Shown here one piece after another: positions 48,300 to 59,371 of a stretch of DNA of 64,000 bases. A program made the translations under genes and the position numbers. The notes below the pieces were generated by a model that worked only from the letters and a program-made list of their open reading frames with translations, searched no databases and was not told the origin of the DNA. Source of the stretch: Nicotiana tabacum (Eukaryota; Streptophyta; Magnoliopsida; Solanales; Solanaceae); NCBI RefSeq assembly GCF_000715075.1, contig NC_134095.1:64733990-64797989 (forward strand), in the 5' to 3' direction. How positions within the stretch are numbered: position 1 is the first letter of the stretch; each line of letters starts with the position of its first letter.

Positions 48300-49775
48300 A
48301 TAAAACAGCACTAAGTGCTAATATTCTTTCTGGTGGTCCAGTTTCCCTCTAGACCATACTTTTCTTCGATCACCTTCCTCCACAATGCCGCTTCTTCATT
48401 GTTAAATCTCCAGAGCCACTTCATCACGAGACTTTGATTTTGTAATCTCAGATTTTTTATCCCAGGCCACCAAGTTTCTTAGATAGAGTGCAAGTCTTCT
48501 AGTTGACCAAATGGAAAGCTTTCTGCTTTCTTATCCTTATTACCTTGCCATAGAAAATTGCTTTTCAGCCGGTTCAGTTTCTTTGAACCTTCACTGGCAT
48601 GGGAAATAGTGACCTGACATATGAGTGGAGTGAATCCAGGACACTATTAATGAGCACAAGTGATATATATGCTTCTTTCAGTTGGATAGCCTTTTCACTA
48701 ATGCCTTGCCAGATGATATCAGCTTTACAGTTGGCTCCAGGTAGGTCCTAGGAAGCGAGCCAGTTTTCCACCTCCAAAACACCAGCCAGATATGAAATAT
48801 TTTGAACTTTATTCACAGTATACATCGTACTCTTCATCAGAAACTGTGAGAATCAGTCTCAGATGCTTAAGTTGCTCCACATCTGCATCGCATAGAATTA
48901 GCGTATCATCAGCATGTAAAAGGTGGGTTCTGAGCATTGTTAAATACTTTAAAACCTTTCAGCCAGCCTGGGTGTTCAGCGTATTTTATCTCCTGCTGAG
49001 GGGTTCCATTACCAAAATAAATAAAAATTGGGACATGGAATCACCTTGTCTGATGCCTCTTTGCGCGCACAAAAGAAACCTTCAGGGGTACCATTTATCA
49101 GGATTGAGTATCTAATGAGCGTGTACTGTAGGACACGTAACTTCTCCATTTAGTACCAAACCCTAACTCTTTAAGCATTGAAAAGAGAAAATCCCAATTC
49201 ACATGGTCGAAAGCTTTTTCGATGTCCAGTTTGCAAATCAGCCGTTGTGTCATCTTCCTTTTTCTTGTTATCTAGACATTCAGTAGCATTTAAAGTTGCA
49301 TCCATAATTTGTCTCCCTTTAATGAAAGCCATTTGTGTGTTATGAACCAGCTTGTCACTGACCCTCTTGGATCTTTCTGTTAACAAATTATTTTGTAACA
49401 CTACCAGTCAAGCTTGCTTTTTTTTTTTTTATTATTATTATTTTTTTTTATATATATCCTTTGAACCGAGGGTCTATCAGAAATAGTCTTTCTACCTCAC
49501 ACAAGGTAGAATTAAGGTATGCATACACAATACCCTCCTCCGATTCCACTTGTGAGATTACACTAGGTATGTTGTTGTACCGGCCAAGCTAATGGTAAAA
49601 AAATCTTCCAGCAGCATGGCACCATTCTTCTTGGCAATTAGGGCAATGCATGTAGCATTCAGGCTTCTTTCAAACCCTCCTTGACTGTAAAAGAATTCTA
49701 AAGCTTTCATTTATCTTCCTTTATCACTGGCCAGCATTTTTTGTAAAATGCCTTTGGGATAATTGGATGCCCTAT
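48300..49775 (-). pseudogene. Degenerate L1-type LINE reverse transcriptase, split by a SINE
   Basis: On the minus strand, pieces of a non-LTR reverse transcriptase appear in order. The order is: GGFERSLNAT...AKKNGA (about 49690-49610); after the SINE, KRVSDKLVHNTQMAFIKGR and DATLNATECLDNKK (about 49385-49230); NGTPEGFF (about 49105-49080); and a C-terminal zf-RVT-like block with NFLWQG and LVMKWLWRF (about 48560-48400). Many stops and frame changes. Neither the endonuclease nor a poly(A) end was identified, so this is a truncated, old copy. Confidence 0.85.
49440..49590 (+). mobile_element. TS-type SINE inside the LINE
   Basis: Plus strand, with GAACCGAGGGTC, TAAGGTATGCATAC and GAGATTACACTAGG, ending in TTGTTGTA. 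It is preceded by T-rich sequence (49420-49450). LINE protein similarity stops on one side and resumes on the other, so the SINE landed in the LINE. More diverged than the other two SINEs. Confidence 0.8.
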
Positions 49776-50265
49776 ACTTGAGCTCAATTGTGGAGAGAGA
49801 TTAACATAGTGAAATTAATAGTAACAATAAATTGAGAGCAAAGAATAAATAAGAATAATTTAGTCAAATACTCAAATTATCCTTTCAATTATTGTTGTCT
49901 TAAGGGGCTGCAAAAGCCGACATAACAAGTAAAAGAGATCAAAGGGAGTATTCAATAGCATTAATTTTCCTACTCTATATCATGAATACAACAACAAACC
50001 CCCCGGGACTTCTATAAATATCTGTTTTTTCACAAGAAAGAAAAGCTCTTACTATCTTGATTCATGTTTCATTTACAGAGGGCCAAGTCAATTTTGTCGA
50101 GGAAAGAGGTCCAAATATTCGTGAATCTTAAAGAAATGTCCCAAATAAGTATTAACTTACAAATCTTTAGCCATTAATTATAAACTTACAAAAACTAGCC
50201 AAACACATACAAAAATTAAAAATTCAAATAAATAAAAATTCTTTCCCTCCAAGAATCACAAGCAA
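49776..50265. other. AT-rich spacer, no gene seen
   Basis: No frame, repeat or recognisable motif beyond AT richness; ends in a short (TA)n at 50269-50287. Confidence 0.5.
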
Positions 50266-50289
50266 AGATATATATATATATATATATCT

Positions 50290-51035
50290 TTACCATATAT
50301 GAAATTAGAAGATTTTTTCCTAAAGATACCTGGACTACCTACGAATGTTTTGATAATGGTATAAATCAGGGTGTTGGTTGAGTCGGGAATGGTATGACCA
50401 TCTTTGGGTGTAGAAGATCTATATTTTGTTATCTCCTTATCTTTAGGCGTTCGTCTCTTATGAGGCCTTTTACTACAAGGACGTAAGCCAAATTGTTCAT
50501 AGAAACTATCTAGATCTCGGCGAGTCTGCGTTCTATCTTTGGCTAATTATCTCAATATCTTATCATGTCGACATATTTTGAGAGCAACATGTTGAATGAG
50601 ACTGGTAAGATGGCCATAGGTGATTTTTTCGTAAGGAATAATATCACCAGTATACTAGTTTTGGAGTTCCTCTTAACAAAATTTCTATGAGACTTAGGTG
50701 GACCATTTAGGAATTTTTCTTTTCAATATTGAAGGTTTCCATCTAATTTTTCCCCCGTAGATGCAGGCAAAAAAGGAATCTTATAATATCATTTGAAATC
50801 AGAAAGGACTTTGCACTTAAGGTTGTTAAGTATCTCAGAAGATCTTTCCCTAAAGATACCTGGACTACCTATAAATTTTTTGATAATGGTATAAATTAGG
50901 GTGTTGGTTGAATCGGGAATGGTATGACCATCCTTAAGGATTGGTTCTCCCGTTGAATCAACTCGGACACTTAAGAGAGTTTGGTTCTTATCTTCCTCAC
51001 TCAGATGGGTATCCCTCCATCATTTAAGTTGACCT
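50290..51035 (-). pseudogene. Caulimovirid-like (endogenous pararetrovirus) protein remnant
   Basis: On the minus strand, stop-ridden frames contain pieces resembling the coat-protein or Gag-like region of plant pararetrovirus-derived sequences. A run around 50930-50840 includes the word IPDSTN and a further block lies near 50830-50690. A second partial copy of the same stretch lies at 50410-50300, about 89-94 bp matching 50857-50945 with scattered differences. No zinc knuckle or RT was seen nearby. The remnant is short, frameshifted and inactive. The assignment is from remembered family flavour, so it is tentative. Confidence 0.45.
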
Positions 51036-51204
51036 GTAAAACTTGCTACTAAGACATGGGTATAAGCTGGTCAGAAAATTTATGAGAAGTCCGGTATGTA
51101 GTGGCTACCATAGTCATCTGCTGTAATTTGGTCAAAATATTGTATTTAGAACAACCATCTATGTTCCACTCATAGATATTATTGGCATTATAATTGTTTT
51201 GCAT

Positions 51205-51449
51205 AACATGTGTATGTATATATATATATACACACACACACAACAACAACCCAGTAAAATCCCATAAGTGGAGTCTGGGGAGGGTAGTGTGTACGCAGAC
51301 CTTATCCCTACCCCAAAGGAGTAGAGACGCTGTTTCCGAAAGACCCTCGGCTCAAGAAAACAAAAAGACAAAAGGGGACAATATTAGTATCACCACGATA
51401 ATCATAGAAAAAAATAATAATAAAAAAATAGAAACATGAAATCTAGAAG
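51205..51449 (-). mobile_element. TS-type SINE, minus strand, with TA/CA repeat at its 3' end
   Basis: Minus-strand GAGCCGAGGGTC, GGTAGGGATAAGGTC and CCCCAGACTCC, ending in (TTG)n next to a (CA)n(TA)n run (51217-51241). The 5' section (51365-51449) matches 29376-29490 of the first SINE. Confidence 0.82.
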
Positions 51450-53047
51450 AAATATATAACGACCCGAACGGTCATTTTGAGAATTTGCACTTTGCTCGGT
51501 AGTTTGGGGGCACGAGTAGCTCCGTATGATGTATTAGGACTTATGTGCAAAATTTGAGTTCATTCCGAGTTGATTTGATATGTTTCGGTGCGTGTTTTGG
51601 AAGTTGAAAGTTCATTAAGTTTGATTTGAGGTGTGTTTCATTGCTACGATATTATTATGCGTGATTTGGGGGCTCGAGAAAGTTTGTGTTATGTTATGGA
51701 ACTTGTTGGCATGTTCGTACGTGGTCTTGAGGGGCTCGGGTGAGTTTTGGATAGAATTGGGTTGTGTTGCGCTTATTTTTTCTTATATTTCGACGTCGTT
51801 TCTTCAAGCATAAATGGTGCCACATTGAACAAATGAGCTCCGATTTCTGTTTTGGTTGAAACATTAGATCCGTATTATAATTATGGATTCATAGAAAAAA
51901 GAATAGTCAAATTTGGACATCGTATGAAGATTTTATGGTCATTTTACTAAGAATTGGGTTGCTAGATTTTTCAGATTAATTACGAAATTGCCATTGACTT
52001 CGTATTTAAGGTCAAATGGAATGATTCAAAAGCCTATCTTGACTGAAATTTCGCAAGGAATCCATTGGAAGCATAACAAGCAAGTTTTAGGATCGTTTAG
52101 CACTCAAAACGAGGCAGAACAGCTGGGCAAAAGTACTTAATATCGAAGGTTTGTTAATTTGGTCATATTTTGAATTGGGGAGCTTGGATGTGGACAATTT
52201 TGGAGGCGATTTTTACCATATGGATTGGGGTAAGTGTTCTATACTCGATTTTGGTTATATTTCATGAAACCATCTTCGTTTTTTGCATTTGATTGATGAT
52301 TTCAAAGTGAAATTTGGGGGTTTCGTCTAAAATTTCATAATGTGAATTTTTGAGTTTTGAATATCGATTCGGAGTCGGATTTGAGTGAAACTAGTATGGT
52401 TGGACTCATAATTGAATATGTTGTCGTATTTTGTGATTTTTGTCAGGTTCCGAGGCGCGAGCCCGGGTTAGAATTTTTGGCCGATTTTGGACTTTTGATT
52501 AAAGATTCGACCTTTTTCGATTGGGATTGGTTCCTTTAGAATTGTTTGATGTATTTGAGTTGTTTTTGGTTAGTTTCGAGCCGTTCGGAGGTCGGAATAC
52601 GCGGGATGGCATTTTTGGAGCATTGCTTGGCTTGCTCGGTATTGGAATTGGCTTGTTTGTGGTAAGTAACCCTTCTAAACTTAGTGCTGAGGGTATGAAA
52701 CCCCGAATTACGTGCTATGTGATTGATGACGAGGTGACACACATGCTAGGTGATGAGCGTGTGGGAGTGCACCTTATGAATTGTGACTCCGTTGTTTTCA
52801 TGGCACTGTTTAGTGGCCTATTTTGTTGATATATGTGTTTTCACCATGTGATTAAGTAACTGAGCTGTCAATCATGCTAGATATCATGTTTAGGCTTTAT
52901 GCCGATATTGTTAGGATCCATAGTGGTCATTTCTTGCTGTCATCTCACTGGTTTTCATTGATATTTCGTACTCAGTCATATTCATGCATTTATATCATAT
53001 CTCAGTCTCAGTTATTAGTCATTGACACATCATATCATTGTTCCGGG

Positions 53048-54237
53048 GCTTGAATACATACACTTAAAGTTAGCACGATTTTTCATTTAGATACCTGAAC
53101 TTAAAGGTGTTCCTATTGAGCACTTATACTATCCGAAATTTATTCCAACTAAGCACTTCTTTGACAATCAGCCAAACTTACAAAGTTTGTGCAATGCAAT
53201 TGCTGCTGACTTGGCGAATGACAAATAAAAAAAGAACATATATTATTTTGAGTAAAAAAAAGGAAAAAACCTAAAACCACTACTTAACTCAGCATCTTCA
53301 CTATATGTTCATGTATGTTCTTCACTATTTTCATGTGTGTTCTTGTTCCAAGCACGGTTTTAATCCAAAATTTTAAGAGAAACTCCTCCGAATTTGTTAT
53401 AACTTCAGCTAAAGATTCCCCACAACGACCCGAAGACAACCCCAATATTAATTTCCCAAACTTGCATCAAATCAAGTAACCCATTTTAAACCTTCAAACT
53501 TTTTAAAGATCCCACTAATGATGTTTCAATTAGAAATGAAGAACTCAGACTCATTTAAGTTTTTCTCTCTTCTTCTTCCTCTGCTTTGCTCTGTTTCTTT
53601 TTCCGATACCATTATAGTGAGAGAAAGAGAAAAAGTGTTTAGCAGAAGTCCAGCGGCAGCTGGTTTCTTAGGGTTGAACAAGAATCCCAAATCTTGAACA
53701 AACATCAAAAGAAAATCATTCACAAAAAGTAGTGCAGCTGAAATTAGCATTAATAGCGGGCCAAACTTTGAACTAAGACGAGCAAAGCCAAACAACTTTA
53801 CCAAATCGGAACGAACAAAAGGGGGTACCGGTTGCGGACCAGAGCATATTATGCATTGTAATGTAGGTATTCCAATGGTTTTGCTTTTCGTTAGAAATAT
53901 ATATAAAAAAAGAGAGGGGGCTCGTTGGATTTTTTGGAGAGGATGAGGCCGCCGGTTTCTCTCGCCGGATTCCGGCAGTGAAGAGATGGGGACTGCCTCA
54001 GATCTGTTTTGTTTTTTAGGGAGAAGAAGAAGGAAATAAAAAAGAAAAAATTTATTTTTTGGGGTCTTCACGCGCCTATATTGGGTGAAACTCACTTTAT
54101 GTGCCAACTCAGCAAGAAGTGCTTAATTGGAATAAGTTTCGGATAGTATAAGTGCTCAATAGGAACACGACCCTTAAGTATAAGTGTCTAAATAAAAAAT
54201 TGTGCCAACTTTAAATGTCTCCATATGTATTCGGCGT
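53048..54237. mobile_element. Non-autonomous Mutator-like element (MULE) inside the LTR
   Basis: Inverted repeats of about 115-120 bp (53048-53168 and about 54110-54237) share GAATACATA, TTAAAGTTGGCAC-type and CCTATTGAGCACTTATACTATCCGAAA-like stretches. The intact sister LTR reads straight through at 61005-61020, which defines the insertion. TTCCGGG is repeated at both borders, fitting a target duplication of about 9 bp. The interior, about 940 bp, has a 193-codon minus-strand frame but no transposase. Confidence 0.85.
53526..54107 (-). CDS. Unrecognised 193-codon frame inside the MULE
   Basis: The frame begins in the right terminal repeat zone and reads leftward. It has a basic, Arg/Pro-rich middle and a hydrophobic stretch (about residues 115-140) that could span a membrane, then a polar, charged end (about residues 165-190). 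No family is recognised. It could be a captured host fragment of Pack-MULE type, or a chance frame; its AT-rich low-complexity ends favour caution. Confidence 0.3.
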   Translation of the reverse strand: MAHKVSFTQYRRVKTPKNKFFLFYFLLLLPKKQNRSEAVPISSLPESGERNRRPHPLQKIQRAPSLFLYIFLTKSKTIGIPTLQCIICSGPQPVPPFVRSDLVKLFGFARLSSKFGPLLMLISAALLFVNDFLLMFVQDLGFLFNPKKPAAAGLLLNTFSLSLTIMVSEKETEQSRGRRREKNLNESEFFISN

Positions 54238-55531
54238 TGTTCCGGGTTAGTCTTCATGACATTGTGAGCTCTTGAGTGCGACTGGAGAGATTGATGACCG
54301 AGTGAGGCCGAGAGCCTGATTTTGAGTGACAGTTATAGGATTCGGACTGCACGCCGCTGTGGTTATATTGATGATTATGATAGTGCTTGGGCTGTAGAAA
54401 CCCTTCCGGAGTCTGTAACACACCCCAGTGAGCGCGAATGATATTATTGAGGGATGGATTTCCCTGGACATGGATTTGTCCGAAGTACTTGATACCTGGA
54501 GATGGATTTCTCCACAGGGTTGGATTTCCCTTTTTCCTCGGTGCTGGGTGCCTTATAGTCAGTGTTGTATATGTTCCAGAATGGATTTCCCTGGGCCGTA
54601 TGGGCCATATATAGTACTGAGTGGTTGAGCATGATGAGTGAAAAATGTGAGACAGTGAGATTGAGTTCTCTGAGAGTGTGAGTACATGATTCATCTATGA
54701 GGTACATGGCATTGATATGCACACATGACATACAGGCATAGAGATGCACTTTTTCTCATGTTGTACAGTATCACGTCATTCTTGATTTTTCATACTTATT
54801 GATATGTGAGCATAAAGAGGTATTTCACACTTGCTATTTGGAAAGAAAGTGAAACATCTTATTTATTTTGGAAAGGCCTTTGGAAAAATTATAGTTTTCA
54901 AACTATCTCACAATTTTTTGACAATTTCGATAAAGGATTTGAATTTTCACTGTTATTCTTGAAAAGTGGAACTATTTCCAAAAACTGTGAAAAAGAGGAG
55001 CATTTATATCTCTAAGTTACTTCCTTATTTATATGTTTTACGTTGTTACGAACTGCTACTGGTTATTGCTATTGGACCCGACCTATGTACCAGCTCATCA
55101 CTGATTTCAATCTAAGGTTAGGTTTGTTACTTACTTAGTAGATGAGATCGGTTGTACTAATATTATACTTCTGCACATTACATGCAAATGTTGGCTGTTG
55201 TTGTTGCTATGCCTGATGGTTGCCGGATTTGAAGATGTACCTGCATTCCTGTTGTAGCTGCCTCTTGTTCATGGTAGCCGTAGAATTAATAAAACTCTGT
55301 TTATGTACTTTTCAAACTGAAGATGCATTTACTTCATACCAGCTTTGTAAACTCTATTCTTAGAAGCTCATGATTTGTACTACTAGTCTTTGGGAAATGT
55401 ATAAGATTCAGATAATTTCTTTTGCTTAAATTGTCTTATTAAACATTATTGGACTTGGATAATTATTAGTTGGCTTACCTAGCGGATTGGGTTAGGTGCC
55501 ATCACTACTAGTAGATTTGGGTCGTGACAGA

Positions 55532-55543
55532 TTGGTATCAGAG
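55532..55543 (+). other. Primer binding site of the LARD-like element
   Basis: TTGGTATCAGAG lies two bases after the LTR end, tRNA-iMet type. The following TTC differs from the usual CC. Confidence 0.85.
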
Positions 55544-58500
55544 TTCTAGGTTCATAGGTTCTACAAGTCAATAGCAAGTGCCTAGTAGAGTCTTACGGAT
55601 CGGTATGATGACGTCCATACCTATCTTTGAGAGGCTACAGGGAATTTAGGATATACTTCCCATCTCTCTTTCCTTATCGTGCGACATTGATTTAGCTTGA
55701 AGCGTAGTCCTTTGAATTCCTTCCACTCATTCGTATGCATACATGAGCACTCGGTATCAGCTGTGCACCAATGACTTGTGATTCCCGGGATGAGGTGCGA
55801 GATATGAATTCTCTGTGTTGATGATGGGCCAGTTTGGAGGACTTGAGGCGGGTTTGACTGTAGCTTGATCACAGAGGTGTTGATCGTGTGAGCACATGCT
55901 TTTGGGCTTATATGTCCGGTAGTGTCCCTATTGGTGGAATTTGTGGTTGGATGGCTATGTAACGAGTATGATATGACTGCAGGAAGTGTTCAAATGTGAT
56001 GAAAAGAGCTTGACTGAGATATAAATTGGTGCTTGATTTCTGTCTTGATTTGATGTATAATCTCGAGTTATGGGAGTGTTAAAGGATCTTTCATGCTGTT
56101 TGGTTGTAGAGTGAAGTAATGTATTCAATGTCGTGATATGAGTTCAGACTCAGGAAGATCAAATGATTGCATAATAGTTATGACTGTAGAAGGGAATAGA
56201 GAGATGTCAGTTTGAGGCAAAACATGTGGGTTATCTCCTGCGAAGTGTCCTGAAGTTTGTGTGATCCCTATGTTGTTTTCTAGCAAGTTCTCTTTTACCA
56301 GTGAATAATATGTGTTGCAATTTGAGTTTGGATCACTTATGAGAGTTGGCTTGACTGTCACAAGGGAGAATGCGGGATTTGCAGATGATTTGAGATATTA
56401 GATGGTTTGGGTTTCATGAGCTTATGGAGGATTTAATGGAATCTCACTGCGGTATTCTGGAAATAATAGAGTATGGACATCATGAGTTATTGTGTATTTT
56501 GATCTATGGCTTTGAGCCAAGTGGGGGAGTCTACTATTGCTAAGTTGATTGCACGGCTATGTGTTGTATTGGTTTCGGTTTGAGCTATACTTGTGAATAG
56601 GTTATGTTTTGCAGAGGGTGAGATCGATTAAAGGAATTTCTGGATGCGGGTTGTGTTACACTCTATGGGTATATAGAAATCATGGAATGATTGAGTGGTT
56701 ATTCGTGAAGGATGTAGTGTGCATGGAGTAGGAATTTGATTGGTTCCATTAAGGTGGAGTCACTTCCTGGGGTGTTGGTGTGCTAATGGGGCACATGCTG
56801 TTCGGTTTGCTTGATCGGTATAATTGATATTTGAGTAGGGTGGAAGACTCTTGAGAATGGTTCTAATGGATGCAAGATTTAAATGTAGCAATTGGGAACA
56901 TTCAGGATTTGTATATGGCTAGAAACTGAGATTTTCAGTGGATGGTTTCGAGACTTGTGGCATTTATATATCTTTATGGATTCTACATTTCAGTATCAGG
57001 AAGGTAAGAAGAACAACTTTAAATTCACAGAAGGTCTCTTCAGAGTGGGTATCTCGGTTATGGTACTCTTGGGAGTGCTTAAGAAGGGATACAATGATTT
57101 ATGAGCCTTAGGGTGGTGTGGTTCTATGCTAAAGTTCGTGGGGCAAGTTTTGGTTGAGGTTAGTAGTGTTCTAGCAAGGAAAGGTATCAATTTGAAGGCA
57201 ATTCGGAAGGAACTCGGAGAATTAGAACAGCTTGTAACGGGTTGGATCAACATGGTAACGAATGTGATTGGCTCCTCTAGTTTTTATGATGTAGTGAGTT
57301 TCTACAGGTGTTTTGTGGTGATACTCATGGGTTTTGACGGCCTGCGTAGCTTGGTCGAATTAGAGGGATTCAATCCTGACAGTTTGTTTAAGTGCAAATA
57401 GATTTCGAAGAGTTCTTGATGGTTTCTACCACGGTTTGAGATGTATATTTCCTACTGGTGTGTAGGGCATGTTGCATATTAGGATTCCTCCTAGATGGAA
57501 TCAAATGGAAGGATTCTGGCTGATTGAACATATATATTCTACTTGTGACTCAGAGTTGATTTTGAGATTTTTATATCTTTCATATGATGGCATAATGGGT
57601 GTGGTATGTTGTGTAGTATCGAGATTTGTAGGTGCAAGGTAACAATTCGGTTTTGAAAAGAGGTCCTACATTTTTAGGCAGCATGGACGATCTCAGATGA
57701 TTAGATATATGATATTACTATTAGATATGGCTTGATGAGGGTGTAAGTTTCAGAAGGAGCAATGTGTTTTGATTTATGAATACTTTATTGGTATGACAGT
57801 ACTCTCCTGGTTGATCGATTGTTGATGTTTAAATTTTGCTTTGTGGCACAGAAGAATTTTAGAAGTATTCCTCGTGGGATGATCGTGTGAGAGATGTGTC
57901 AGGTATTCGAGCGGTGGATTTGGGGACAGATATGGTGATTCGTATGTTATGTGGATTTGGAGACTGGGAGTCCTCATGAGCAGATTGTTTCATGATTGTG
58001 GACTGTGAAGTCCTGACCGAAGCTAGCCAGATGATAATATGTGTTATGATTCACTCATTGTGGAATATCGAGGGTTATTTATCTATTTGTGGGTGACTAG
58101 AGCTGATTTGGGGGTCCATTGGTAGCCCCAATTAGGATGTGTATTCTATACCGAGTCGGATTGGTTGGCTCCATACTGCTATTGCTGAGGGATGTTCCAT
58201 TTGGTTGTAGTTGAGCTTATTCGTGTTCTGAAATGATCTGTGAGTTACTCTTCTATGCTACGAGGAGTTGTGAATTATGGGTTATAAGTACACATAATGC
58301 GGTTCTATTGGGGCCTTATAATGGAATTTGAGCGAGATGAGTATTTGAGTATTTGAGAGGAGTTATGTTCTTTCGGGGTTTGTATGGCACTGTGTCATTT
58401 GCCTCTTCGTGGTTATGGTAATGCACTTTGAGTACTTGATGTCGAATTGCGCGTGATTATTAATTTTGAGCAGGGTGGCTTGAGGTATATGCCATGGACC

Positions 58501-59357
58501 AGTGTTTGGATGGGGCACGCATTGCAGCAAAATTATATTGAGGTATGAACCTTTGTGTTAGATTCGTGTGATGGTCCTACAGGGTGTTATGGATTTTTAG
58601 TATTTTGTTGTGGCAATACTTGTTAAGCTTGCGGGCAGTTCTCTCGTTTGAGTCATTTTTCATGATTTGAGTACATTTGGATTGTTGCTTATTGGTGTAC
58701 GGATTGCACGGGTTGTGGCTTTAGATTGTATTGATGTGACATGTCACTAGAATGATTGTGTTGGATGAGATGAGGTCATTGGACCTAGAATAGATACTAT
58801 CGTAATTGATTACAACATAGTTGGAAGTATAATATCAGAAGTCGGCTTAGAAATTGGCTATAGTTCTTGTCGAAGGAGGGAGAGTTCCATGACTTGTTGT
58901 TTTGATAAGTGGTTACGAGTTTCTGCGTGTTTCTTTCATCATTGGCAGTGTACAAAGGTTCAGAACAATATTTTAGTTGATATAAGGTTCGTTACCGGTG
59001 TCGAGTTGGTTATCGAGCAGCCATTGCGGCCAGAAGTTATCGCTATGAGTATTTGAGTTGTGTGGTATATCTTGTGATTGTGTCGTGGGTCTTGGTTATG
59101 GATTGTTATAGCTTGTTCAAACTTATACAATGTGTATATGCGATGTTCGGGTCTTGTAGTAATTTTGGATGTTGGAAATTGGATACTGTGGTTTACGGAC
59201 TAAGGATGGAGTAATGATATTCAGTTGTATGGTATGGTCGGGCCTAGTTGAAATAGGGTGACGTGGGATCACCCCCGAGTATGTTCCTGGTAAAGTTAAA
59301 CGGTAATTTTATGGCCTTGGGAACAACTCTTGGCACGTTCGAGGACGAACATATGTT
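55544..59357 (+). mobile_element. Interior of the LARD-like element, non-coding
   Basis: The first 1.03 kb matches the leader at 8036-9077. The remaining 2.8 kb has no recognisable domain in any frame. The longest frame, 57126-57401 (91 codons), begins with a plausible amphipathic stretch but matches nothing known to me. The base composition is T/G-rich on this strand throughout, unlike host spacer. A long non-coding interior conserved between two elements is the LARD hallmark. Confidence 0.7.
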
Positions 59358-59371
59358 TAAGTGGGGGAAAA
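59358..59371 (+). other. Polypurine tract of the LARD-like element
   Basis: AAGTGGGGGAAAA lies directly before the LTR start TGTAACGACCCG at 59372. Confidence 0.87.

Larger units (their letters stand above)
51457..55529 (+). repeat. 5' LTR of the LARD-like element (with MULE inside)
   Basis: It starts at TAACGACCCGAACGG, lacking the usual TG, and ends GGGTCGTGACA. Excluding the MULE it is about 2.9 kb. It has no CG-word array. It has GGGGTAAGTG near 52230, GGTAAGTAAC near 52661, hairpin words GGATTTGTCC and GGAGATGGATTTCTCC (54472-54514), and a decayed acceptor ACATGCAAAT near 55182. Confidence 0.87.

Noticed and set aside
57126..57401. A 91-codon protein in the LARD-like interior
   Set aside because: No recognisable similarity and no support from the related copy, which lacks this region; it was left as a possible chance frame.
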